Assembly (NCBI GenBank): GCA_031279715.1
Contig: JAITHY010000013.1
Span: 1-5,722 of the forward strand
Length of the DNA: 5,722 nucleotides
From: Verrucomicrobiales bacterium
GTDB lineage: Bacteria; Verrucomicrobiota; Verrucomicrobiia; Methylacidiphilales; JAAUTS01
Direction: 5' to 3'
Below are positions 1-5,396 of the stretch, one piece after another. The translations under genes and the position numbers were made by a program. The notes beneath the pieces are model-generated. The model saw only the letters and a list, made by a program, of their open reading frames with translations. It searched no databases and was not told the DNA's origin. Numbering within the stretch: the first letter of the stretch is position 1; the number at the start of each line of letters is the position of its first letter.

Positions 1-144
1 GACGGCATCCGCGCTGTCATCGGAGCCGGCATCGTCTGGCAACTCAACGCTGAGAGTCAACTCCACCTCGACTACGAAGCCTCCTTCGGCGAAAAATACG
101 ACAAACCCTGGGGCCTGAACTTCGGTTACAGACACCAGTTTTGA
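1..144 (+). CDS. Autotransporter-type beta-barrel protein, C-terminal fragment
   Basis: The window opens inside a reading frame that runs in frame 1 for 47 codons to a TGA at 142-144. The fragment has alternating hydrophobic and polar residues (GAGIVWQLNAESQLHLDYEA), then SFGEKYDKPWGLNFGYRHQF, and ends in phenylalanine. This is the pattern of the last strands of an autotransporter-type outer-membrane barrel: glycine- and aromatic-rich strands, a short turn with 'GEKYDKPW', and a terminal Phe recognised by the BAM machinery. The passenger and most of the barrel lie outside the window, so the cargo cannot be stated. An autotransporter is favoured over a generic porin because of the 'DYEASFGEKYDKPW' style of the penultimate hairpin, but that is family recall. 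The gene converges on lgt, with a palindrome between them. Confidence 0.7.
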   Translation, partial: DGIRAVIGAGIVWQLNAESQLHLDYEASFGEKYDKPWGLNFGYRHQF

Positions 145-151
145 AAAAACA

Positions 152-223
152 ATCCACAGACTGACGCGGATTGCGCAGATTTTTAAAAATAAATCATCTG
201 CGCAATCCGCGAAATCTGTGGAT
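152..223. repeat. Interrupted intergenic palindrome, probable bidirectional terminator
   Basis: Two nested perfect arms are present. ATCCACAGA (152-160) pairs with TCTGTGGAT (215-223), and CGCGGATTGCGCAGAT (165-180) pairs with 196-211. Small internal bulges (161-164, 212-214) separate them, and the A/T loop is 181-195. A T-run follows on the + strand (226-230) and another on the - strand (complement of 145-149), so the hairpin could end both the autotransporter transcript and the convergent lgt transcript. The wording of the arms resembles a dispersed intergenic element I associate with Verrucomicrobiota and related phyla. That resemblance is recall, and only one copy is in this window. Confidence 0.7.
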
Positions 224-254
224 AATTTTTCATGCAAGCCCAAACGTGGCTCCT

Positions 255-1055
255 TCACCGCTGAGGATGAACTTTGCCGCGATAAAAAATTCCCGCGAGA
301 ATAATCAAGGCAAGGGAAAGAAGTTGCCCTTGCGTGGCGATGCCCCAGTAATAGCCGATTTGCGGGTCGGGTTCGCGGAAGCATTCAATGACAATGCGAA
401 AAACGGCGTAGCCAACAAAGAACACCAGTAACGGAACTCCCGTGGCGGTTTTTTTATGGCGCAGCCAGAGCATGATGACGAACAGCACCGCGCCTTCCAA
501 TAATGCCTCATAAAGTTGCGACGGATGGCGCGGCTGACTGTCAGCGGCAGGGAAAATCACCGCCCACGGCACCGTCGCGGGACGCCCCCACAGCTCGCCG
601 TTGATGAAATTGGCGAGCCGTCCGAAAAACAGCCCAACCGGCGCGACGGTGGCAAGATTGTCCGCCAGTTGCCAAAAATTCACCCGCTGACGGCGCGCAA
701 ACACCACCACCGCGATGACCACCCCCGCCATCCCGCCATGACTCGCCATGCCGCTGATGCCGCCCTCGCGCCAAAATGCGATGACTGACAGCGGGTCGGC
801 AACAGTACGGTGAAAATCATACAGCAAACAATACCCAAGCCTGCCGCCGATGAGCGTGCCGGCGACAACCCACGTCAGTAAATCGGCGGTTTGCTCCGCT
901 GACAATGGTGACCGGCCTTTTTTGCGAAACCACAAAAATCCATAATACATGGCGACAAAGCCCAGAATATAAGCCAGCCCGTAATAACGGACGCCCCAAT
1001 TCCCCGAAAAATGAATCAGGAACGGATCAAGGTTGTGGATATAATAAGCCAGCAT
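255..1055 (-). CDS. lgt: Prolipoprotein diacylglyceryl transferase
   Basis: Lgt is an inner-membrane enzyme that moves diacylglycerol from phosphatidylglycerol to the lipobox cysteine of prolipoproteins, the first step of lipoprotein maturation. The 266-residue product has the family's multi-pass membrane layout. Visible signatures are RYYGLAYILGF (23-33), MASHGGMAG (103-111, with the conserved His106), the hallmark GRLANFINGELWGRP (145-159, Arg146 and Asn149), HPSQLYEA (177-184), and RIVIECFREPD (220-230) holding the conserved C-terminal arginines. The length is close to that of E. coli Lgt (about 290), with a short linker AADSQP (171-176) where E. coli has a longer loop. The ATG at 1053-1055 gives the usual N-terminus (MLAYYIHNLDPF). 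No convincing Shine-Dalgarno site precedes it, and no in-frame ATG lies between it and an upstream in-frame stop. The gene is divergent from rplU. Confidence 0.96.
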   Translation of the reverse strand: MLAYYIHNLDPFLIHFSGNWGVRYYGLAYILGFVAMYYGFLWFRKKGRSPLSAEQTADLLTWVVAGTLIGGRLGYCLLYDFHRTVADPLSVIAFWREGGISGMASHGGMAGVVIAVVVFARRQRVNFWQLADNLATVAPVGLFFGRLANFINGELWGRPATVPWAVIFPAADSQPRHPSQLYEALLEGAVLFVIMLWLRHKKTATGVPLLVFFVGYAVFRIVIECFREPDPQIGYYWGIATQGQLLSLALIILAGIFYRGKVHPQR

Positions 1056-1167
1056 GCGGGACAGAATAATAAGGCAGGGCGCGAATAAAACAAAGATTTT
1101 TCATTTTCCGCTTGCCACAAAAAAAAAATCTGGCAATTTGGAACACTTTTCAGGAAGGACTTAGATT
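1056..1167. promoter_or_regulatory. Divergent lgt / rplU intergenic region
   Basis: This 112-base A/T-rich gap must hold promoters for lgt (leftward) and the rplU operon (rightward). TTGCCA (1112-1117), a 5/6 match to a sigma-70 -35 box, and TGGCAA (1131-1136) form an inverted repeat around an A-tract, so the same hexamer is presented on both strands. No good -10 box lies at 16-18 bases on either strand, so the promoter assignment is tentative. The sequence CTTGCCA followed by an A-run also occurs upstream of btuB at 1931. Confidence 0.35.
1152..1158 (+). promoter_or_regulatory. Ribosome binding site of rplU
   Basis: AGGAAGG lies 9 bases before the ATG at 1168 and fixes the rplU start. Confidence 0.8.
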
Positions 1168-1479
1168 ATGTTCGCAGTAATACGCACAGGCGGAAAACAG
1201 TATAAAGTGGCGTCGGGCGAGGTGCTTGATGTCGAGTTAATCAGCGCGGAAGCGGGGAGCACCGCCAAGTTCGACGAGGTTTTGCTGGTCGCTGACGGTG
1301 ACACCGTCAAAGTCGGGCAGCCCACCGTCAGCGGCGCGAGCGTCAGCGCGGAAGTCGTCGGCCAGGTCAAGGGCGACAAAGTGGTGGCGTTCAAATTCCG
1401 CCGCCGCAAAGGCTATCACCGCACCGTCGGCCACCGGCAAAAATTGACCCGGGTGAAAATCACCGGCGTCACGGTTTAA
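1168..1479 (+). CDS. rplU: Large ribosomal subunit protein bL21
   Basis: bL21 binds 23S rRNA in the 50S subunit. The 103-residue product has the same length as E. coli L21. It opens with the family signature MFAVIRTGGKQYKV (1-14), followed by the beta-rich middle EVLLVADGDTVKVGQP, and ends with the basic RNA-binding segment FKFRRRKGYHRTVGHRQ and a terminal TRVKITGV. It is the first gene of a two-gene operon with rpmA, the usual arrangement, with a 14-base gap. Two copies of the dispersed CGCTGACNGTGA-type motif sit inside it, an exact one at 1290-1301 (encoding ADGD) and a near copy at 1322-1334 (encoding TVSG). Both are in loop-like stretches that tolerate change. Confidence 0.98.
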   Translation: MFAVIRTGGKQYKVASGEVLDVELISAEAGSTAKFDEVLLVADGDTVKVGQPTVSGASVSAEVVGQVKGDKVVAFKFRRRKGYHRTVGHRQKLTRVKITGVTV

Positions 1480-1480
1480 C

Positions 1481-1485
1481 AGGAG
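1481..1485 (+). promoter_or_regulatory. Ribosome binding site of rpmA
   Basis: AGGAG starts one base after the rplU stop codon region and lies 8 bases before the rpmA ATG at 1494. Confidence 0.85.
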
Positions 1486-1493
1486 CAAACATC

Positions 1494-1742
1494 ATGGCAC
1501 ATAAAAAAGGTCAGGGCAGCACACAGAACGGGCGCGACAGCGTCAGCAAACGCCTCGGCGTGAAAAAATTTGGCGGTGAACTGGTTATCGCCGGCAACAT
1601 CATCGTCCGCCAGCGCGGCACCAAATACCGCGCCGGTGTGAATGTCGGCATGGGGCGCGACCACACCCTGTTCGCGCTCGCTGACGGCGAGGTCAAGTTC
1701 GACAAACCGAACCGCCGCGTCGCCGTCGTCGCAAAAAATTAA
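1494..1742 (+). CDS. rpmA: Large ribosomal subunit protein bL27
   Basis: bL27 sits near the peptidyl-transferase centre of the 50S subunit, where its N-terminal tail contacts tRNA. The 82-residue product starts MAHKKGQGSTQNGRDS, the classical tail without the N-terminal extension that is cleaved in Firmicutes. It continues with KRLGVKKFGGE, the near-invariant AGNIIVRQRGTKYRAGVNVG, and the DHTLFALADGEVKFD motif. The length is close to the usual 85 residues. The gene follows rplU in the conserved operon and is ended directly by a hairpin terminator. The GTPase gene obgE, which often comes next in other bacteria, is not here. Confidence 0.98.
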   Translation: MAHKKGQGSTQNGRDSVSKRLGVKKFGGELVIAGNIIVRQRGTKYRAGVNVGMGRDHTLFALADGEVKFDKPNRRVAVVAKN

Positions 1743-1763
1743 CGCTGGCAGTCAACTTTAACC

Positions 1764-1802
1764 AATCGCCGCTGAGAGTCACCAAGACCGTCAGCGGCGA
1801 TT
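1764..1802 (+). terminator. Rho-independent terminator of rplU-rpmA
   Basis: A perfect 12-base-pair stem forms from AATCGCCGCTGA (1764-1775) and TCAGCGGCGATT (1791-1802), with a 15-base loop, followed by a T-rich tail (TTTTGTTT, 1801-1808). The stem contains inverted copies of the start of the dispersed motif: CGCTGAGAGTCA on the left and ACCGTCAGCGG on the right. Confidence 0.85.
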
Positions 1803-1985
1803 TTGTTTGAGACGCGCCAATCATCACAAAACGCCTCCCACGGAGCTGGCTCCAGCGCGGGCGCATCAAGATTCGCTCGCCACTGGCTGCCGCTGACTGT
1901 GACCCCGACGTAACATTCAGGAAAAAATTACTTGCCAAAAAATTTTTTCTCCCTACAAATTTTCCCCAGTTCTTTGCGAGATTGA
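1803..1985 (+). promoter_or_regulatory. Upstream region and candidate promoter of the btuB leader
   Basis: I see no gene in this stretch. The best promoter candidate is TTGCCA (1932-1937), 16 bases, then TACAAA (1954-1959), inside an A/T-rich segment. This would start the transcript near 1966, give a leader of roughly 270 nt and include the whole riboswitch. An exact CCGCTGACTGTGA motif lies at 1890-1902, and a small GC hairpin (GCTGG 1845-1849 with CCAGC 1852-1856) lies upstream. The promoter boxes are moderate matches only. Confidence 0.4.
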
Positions 1986-2005
1986 CCCGCGCTTGGCGGC
2001 GCGGG
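1986..2005 (+). other. GC-rich hairpin just before the riboswitch aptamer
   Basis: CCCGCGC (1986-1992) pairs perfectly with GCGCGGG (1999-2005) around a TTGGCG loop, ending 3 bases before the aptamer's closing stem. There is no T-run, so it is not a typical terminator. It may be a 5' stabilising element of the leader RNA. Confidence 0.45.
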
Positions 2006-2008
2006 CGT

Positions 2009-2164
2009 GACGGGCAGCCCCAGGGAAGGCCGTGTGAATCGGCCGCAGTTGCGCTACGGTGTGAGATTAAAACTCTCAAGTCCGGAACCTGCCTGCCCGT
2101 CCTCACAGCGTTGGCGTCGTCTCACCGGCGGCATCAATGAAAAAACTTCATCGCAAAAATGAAG
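2009..2164 (+). promoter_or_regulatory. Cobalamin riboswitch (aptamer plus L13 hairpin)
   Basis: This RNA leader element binds cobalamin and controls the B12 receptor gene that follows. The closing stem pairs GACGGGCAG (2009-2017) with CTGCCCGTC (2093-2101). Inside it are the conserved AGGGAAGG (2022-2029), a stem GGCCG (2028-2032) / CGGCC (2040-2044) enclosing TGTGAAT, the B12-box-like stretch GCAGTTGCGCTACGGTG (2045-2061), a stem TGAGA (2062-2066) / TCTCA (2074-2078), and the hallmark AAGTCCGGAACCTGCC (2078-2093). The hairpin CTTCAT (2146-2151) / ATGAAG (2159-2164) has the loop CGCAAAA, and its CGCAA is complementary to TTGCG (2049-2053) in L5. That is the L5-L13 kissing pair expected of class I cobalamin riboswitches. 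Expected effect (family knowledge): bound cobalamin lowers btuB expression. Confidence 0.9.
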
Positions 2165-2165
2165 C

Positions 2166-2234
2166 GTGAGAGTGGAAACCCAGTCTCCGCGTCGGCGATT
2201 TGTTTTTCCGCTCTTACAAAAAGGAGTGGAAAAA
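2166..2234 (+). promoter_or_regulatory. Riboswitch expression platform: alternative hairpins over the btuB RBS
   Basis: The Shine-Dalgarno site AGGAG (2222-2226) lies 7 bases before the ATG at 2234. One hairpin (2203-2215 with 2222-2234, 13 pairs including two G-U, loop ACAAAA) buries the whole site up to the A of the ATG. A competing hairpin (2166-2178 with 2205-2217, also 13 pairs with two G-U) uses the same central strand and leaves the site free. The competition works because GAGTGGAAA occurs twice, at 2170-2178 and 2224-2232. The geometry indicates translational control. How the L13 hairpin (ending at 2164) tips the balance is not directly visible. Confidence 0.7.
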
Positions 2235-4141
2235 TGTTAAAACGTTGTTTATCAGCGACGCTGACCGTCGCATTATTGGCCTCGCCCGTGCTCGGGCAGG
2301 TGAAACCGTCCCAAGCCAAACCCGCCGCCAGCGGCACTGCCGCTGACCGTGACACCAAGCCCGTCAGGGAGTACCCTGAAATTCTCGTGCAGGCGACACG
2401 CCTTGAAGCCACCCCGCTCCAAGGCGGCGTGAGCACCAGCGTCATCACCGCCGCTGACATTCAGAGCCGGCAGTTGCGCACGTTGCAGGACGCGCTGGCG
2501 CTGACGCCCGGCATCTCCCTCGCCGCCAGCGGCCCCGCCCAGAATGTCGGTGTGTTCACCCGCGGCATGGACACCAACAAGACGCAATTCATGATTGACG
2601 GACGCCGGATGCCGACGGATTTCGCCGGCTCGTTCGCCATTCAAAACCTCACGCTGGATAACGTGCGGCAAGTCGAATTCTTGCGCGGCCCGCTTAGTTC
2701 CGTGCAAGGCGCCAATGCCGCCGGCGGCGTAGTCAACATCGTCACCCAAAACGGCAGGGGCCTGGACAAACCGGAATATGTCGTCGGCTTCGAGGGTGGC
2801 TCCTACAACACCTTCCGTGAAGTCGCCAGTGCGCGCGGGGCGGTCGGGCTGTTTGATTACAGCGCGCAGTTCTCCGACCTCGACACCAGCAACCAGCGCC
2901 GCAACAACGACCAGCAACTCGCCGATTTCATCACTCGCGACGGCTTCCAAGTCACCAAGGATTTATACGTGGACTTGTTCGCCTATTACAACTATTCCGA
3001 CGTCGGTTTGCCAGGCTCACAGTCAGCGCCGAGTCTGACGGAAAATCTGCTGCGTGAAAACTGGCTCATCTCGCCCGGCGTCACGTGGCAGACGACCGAT
3101 TGGTGGAAACAAACCCTGTTCTACGCGCACAGTGAACTGCGGCAGGTGGCGTCCGGTTATTCCATCTACAGCTACACCCCCAACAACCGCATTCAAGTCA
3201 ACACCGAGCAGGTCGATTACCAAAGCACGTTCCAAGTCGCGTCGAAATGGAAAATCGCCGCCGGACTGTCGCTGACCGGCAACAGCTATTGGCGCAAGCC
3301 CAGCAGCGGTTACACCGCCGGAACCAAGGACATTCAGGATTCGCAAACCGTCGTGTCACCGTTCGTGCAAACCGAGTGGGAGCCGATTGAGGGCTGGACG
3401 CTCAACGGCAGCTTGCGCCTGGACCACGATTCCGATTTTGGCACGCCCATCACGTGGCGCATTGGCAGCAGCTATCTTGTTCCGAAGACCGACACCTTGC
3501 TGCACGCCAGCTACGGCACCAGCTACACGCCGCCGTCGCCGCAACTCATCGCCACCGCATTCTATGGCAATCCGAGCTTGAAGCCGGAGCACAGCAGCGG
3601 TTTCGACATTGGTGTTGAGCAGCCGTTCCTCGGCAAAAAACTCACTGTCGGCGCGACGTATTTTTACAACGACGTGAGCGGATACATCCTCTCCAACCCG
3701 CTGACGTGGATGTCCGAGAACATCGGCAAAGTCCGCACACAGGGTGTGGAGCTGACGCTCACCGCAAGACCCATTGACGAGCTGACGCTCACCGGCGCGT
3801 ACACTTACCTCGACGCAAAAAACGGCACCGAGGATGTGCGCCTGGTGCGCCGCCCGCGCAACCAGTTCTCCTTCACCGCCACGGGCAAACCGCACAAGGA
3901 CGTGACCCTCAGCATCGGCGGCTTGTGGGTGGTGGACCGCCAGGACTACGACCCACTGACCTACAACCAGGTGAAAATCAGCGACTACTTTGTCGCCCGC
4001 ATCACCGCGTCATGGCAAATCAACCCGCGCGTGCAAGTTTTCACGCGCCTGGAAAACGCCTTCAACGCGCAATACGAGGAAGTGGCCGGCTATCCCGCGC
4101 TTGACCAGGCGTTGTACGGCGGCTTCAAAATTTCGTTCTGA
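2234..4141 (+). CDS. btuB: TonB-dependent outer-membrane receptor for vitamin B12, BtuB-like
   Basis: It imports cobalamin across the outer membrane using TonB energy. The 635-residue product (E. coli BtuB is about 614) begins with a signal peptide, MLKRCLSATLTVALLASPVLG, probably cut near residue 21. A TonB-box-like EILVQATR (49-56) follows, then the plug domain (about 60-175), with VFTRGMDTNKTQFMIDGRRMP, VRQVEFLRGPLSSVQGANAAGG and VVNIVTQNG. The 22-strand-type barrel fills the rest and ends YGGFKISF with a terminal Phe. The C-terminal ENAFNAQYEEVAGYP is typical of BtuB-like receptors. ATG 2234 is chosen over ATG 2159 because it has AGGAG at the right distance and a clean signal peptide, whereas 2159 lies inside the riboswitch L13 hairpin. 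The cobalamin riboswitch in the leader is the main support for the substrate. No btuF/btuCD genes are nearby. Confidence 0.88.
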   Translation: MLKRCLSATLTVALLASPVLGQVKPSQAKPAASGTAADRDTKPVREYPEILVQATRLEATPLQGGVSTSVITAADIQSRQLRTLQDALALTPGISLAASGPAQNVGVFTRGMDTNKTQFMIDGRRMPTDFAGSFAIQNLTLDNVRQVEFLRGPLSSVQGANAAGGVVNIVTQNGRGLDKPEYVVGFEGGSYNTFREVASARGAVGLFDYSAQFSDLDTSNQRRNNDQQLADFITRDGFQVTKDLYVDLFAYYNYSDVGLPGSQSAPSLTENLLRENWLISPGVTWQTTDWWKQTLFYAHSELRQVASGYSIYSYTPNNRIQVNTEQVDYQSTFQVASKWKIAAGLSLTGNSYWRKPSSGYTAGTKDIQDSQTVVSPFVQTEWEPIEGWTLNGSLRLDHDSDFGTPITWRIGSSYLVPKTDTLLHASYGTSYTPPSPQLIATAFYGNPSLKPEHSSGFDIGVEQPFLGKKLTVGATYFYNDVSGYILSNPLTWMSENIGKVRTQGVELTLTARPIDELTLTGAYTYLDAKNGTEDVRLVRRPRNQFSFTATGKPHKDVTLSIGGLWVVDRQDYDPLTYNQVKISDYFVARITASWQINPRVQVFTRLENAFNAQYEEVAGYPALDQALYGGFKISF

Positions 4142-4163
4142 ACAGAAACATTTGTACCATGAG

Positions 4164-4200
4164 AAACCGCTGACGGTGAGGTCACTGTCAGCGGTTTTTT
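4164..4200. terminator. Bidirectional terminator between btuB and the aminotransferase gene
   Basis: AAACCGCTGAC (4164-4174) pairs perfectly with GTCAGCGGTTT (4187-4197). The stem continues through a G-U pair and GTGA (4176-4179) / TCAC (4182-4185), and on the + strand a run of T follows (4195-4200). On the - strand the run of A in GAGAAA gives a weaker U-tract, so it is best for btuB. The whole hairpin is made of two exact inverted copies of the dispersed motif, CCGCTGACGGTGA (4167-4179) and TCACTGTCAGCGG (4182-4194). Confidence 0.85.
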
Positions 4201-4211
4201 GTCGCTGAAAT

Positions 4212-5396
4212 TCACGTGCCTTTTTTCGCCCACTCCGCGCAAACGGCGGCCAGCTGGTCCAGCTCCGCCTTGGTATTGTAGAAGTGCGGGGAAACGCGCA
4301 GCAGCTTTCGCCCCGCGCGGTCTTGGCGGATGGAAACGGCGATTTTCCGCGCCGCCAGCAGTGACGCCAATTCGTTGACTCGCCCCTGGGCGGGCGGCAA
4401 GAATGAGGAAATGCCGGACATTTCGCTGACGGTGAGGTTTTGCGCGCCGAAAATTTTGAAGCCAATCTCCGTCAGGCGCGGCGCCAAATAGTCTTTCAAC
4501 GCCAGCAATCGCGCGGCGATATTTTCAACGCCCACCGTCAGCAGCAATTCCATGGACGCCGCCATGCCCGCGATTCCCGGCAAATTCAGCGTCCCGCACT
4601 CATAGCGGCGCGCACCCGCGTAAAACTCAATCTTGCGCTGCGCGACAAACTCCGGCGACACAACGTTCCACGCCCCCAGCAGCGAGGGGCGCAGCACATC
4701 GTGATGCTTTTTCTTCACGTAAAAAATCCCCGCGCCGACCGGCCCCAGCAGCCACTTGTGCGAGTCGGCGCTGAGAAAATCCACGTGCGTCACCCTCAGC
4801 GGAAACGCGCCGAGGGTTTGAATTCCATCCAGGCAGAATAAAATCCCGCGCTCGTGCAGTTTTTCGCCGATGGCGTCCACGTCAATGCGCGTCCCGCTGG
4901 CGAAGTTCGCCGTCGCCAGCGCCACCAGCCGCGTCCGCTCCGTCAGCGCATTCTCGACGGTCTCCCACGTGATGCGCCCCTGCTCACCGTCAGCGGTTTC
5001 CAGCAACGCGCAACGCACACCACGGTCGGCGAGCTTCAGCCACGGATAAACATTGGCGGGATAATCGTCCTGATAACACACCACCTCGTCGCCCTCGCGC
5101 CAGTCGAGACCGTCAGCGACCAGGTTCAGCCCCAGTGCCGTCGGCCCAAGCAGCGCGATTTCGTCACTGTCAGCGCCGAGCAGCCGGGCCGATGTCGCGC
5201 GCGCATGGTTGACGCGCTTGAAAAAATCCCGCTCCTGCTGCGCCCGCGAGCCTTGGTCAGCAAAGTCGCGCACCGCCTTCGCCGCCGCCAGCGGCAGGGC
5301 GGCCACTCCCGCATGCGCCAGAAACGCCTGATGGTCAGCGATGGGAAAATGTTTGCGCCGGAGTTCTTCGCTGGCGAGGAGGTCGCTGATGTTCAT
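4212..5396 (-). CDS. Class V aminotransferase-fold PLP enzyme, no desulfurase cysteine
   Basis: This 394-residue protein has the class V aminotransferase fold shared by cysteine desulfurases (SufS), isopenicillin-N epimerase-like enzymes and related lyases. Visible features are the N-terminal NHAG-like FLAHAGVAALP (25-35), the phosphate-site region LLGPTALGLN (82-91), the pyridine-nitrogen Asp190 in CLDGIQTLG, the PLP Schiff-base Lys214 in SADSHKWLLGPVGAG, and Arg367 in LLRVSPHFYNT, the likely substrate-carboxylate arginine. The stretch KIAVSIRQDRAGRKLLRVSP (351-370) stands where SufS carries its catalytic cysteine, and no cysteine is present there. It is therefore unlikely to be a cysteine desulfurase. 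The substrate is unknown. The ATG overlaps the stop of the upstream desulfurase gene (ATGA), so the two are probably translationally coupled. Several copies of the dispersed motif lie inside the gene. Confidence 0.88.
   Translation of the reverse strand: MNISDLLASEELRRKHFPIADHQAFLAHAGVAALPLAAAKAVRDFADQGSRAQQERDFFKRVNHARATSARLLGADSDEIALLGPTALGLNLVADGLDWREGDEVVCYQDDYPANVYPWLKLADRGVRCALLETADGEQGRITWETVENALTERTRLVALATANFASGTRIDVDAIGEKLHERGILFCLDGIQTLGAFPLRVTHVDFLSADSHKWLLGPVGAGIFYVKKKHHDVLRPSLLGAWNVVSPEFVAQRKIEFYAGARRYECGTLNLPGIAGMAASMELLLTVGVENIAARLLALKDYLAPRLTEIGFKIFGAQNLTVSEMSGISSFLPPAQGRVNELASLLAARKIAVSIRQDRAGRKLLRVSPHFYNTKAELDQLAAVCAEWAKKGT

Larger units (their letters stand above)
1290..5175. 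repeat. Dispersed short motif CGCTGACNGTGA (nine exact copies)
   Basis: Exact matches on the + strand are 1290-1301, 1891-1902, 2341-2352, 4168-4179 and 4424-4435. On the - strand (TCACNGTCAGCG) they are 3017-3028, 4182-4193, 4984-4995 and 5164-5175. The central N is G, T, C or A. Close variants are at 48-59, 535-547, 895-914, 1322-1334, 1770-1781, 1787-1797, 2258-2269, 4532-4544, 4790-4802 and 5109-5118. The shorter core GCTGACNGT or its complement appears at about 15 sites, against roughly 0.2 expected from base count alone with equal base frequencies. Copies lie in both orientations, inside rplU, btuB, lgt and the aminotransferase gene, between genes, and in both terminators. In genes they are read mainly as ADGD/ADSD or LTVS/TVSG, so they are not one conserved peptide. 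Confidence 0.8.

Noticed and set aside
218..225. TGTGGATAA (218-226 region) looks like a DnaA box (complement of TTATCCACA), hinting at an origin.
   Set aside because: It is part of the 152-223 palindrome, there is no cluster of further boxes, and no dnaA/dnaN or partition genes are nearby.
1693..2106. A - strand open frame of 137 codons across the rpmA end, terminator and riboswitch.
   Set aside because: It overlaps a terminator and a structured RNA, lacks any recognisable domain, and has no supported start.
2159..2233. In-frame upstream ATG giving btuB a 25-residue N-terminal extension.
   Set aside because: It lies in the riboswitch L13 hairpin, has no Shine-Dalgarno site, and would put residues before a clean signal peptide that starts at 2234.
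1290..5175. CRISPR array as the explanation for the repeated 12-base motif.
   Set aside because: Copies are irregularly spaced, lie in both orientations and sit within coding genes. There are no regular spacers or cas genes.
4212..5396. Calling this gene sufS (cysteine desulfurase).
   Set aside because: The position of the SufS catalytic cysteine is occupied by non-cysteine residues (around 355-366), although the PLP lysine is kept.
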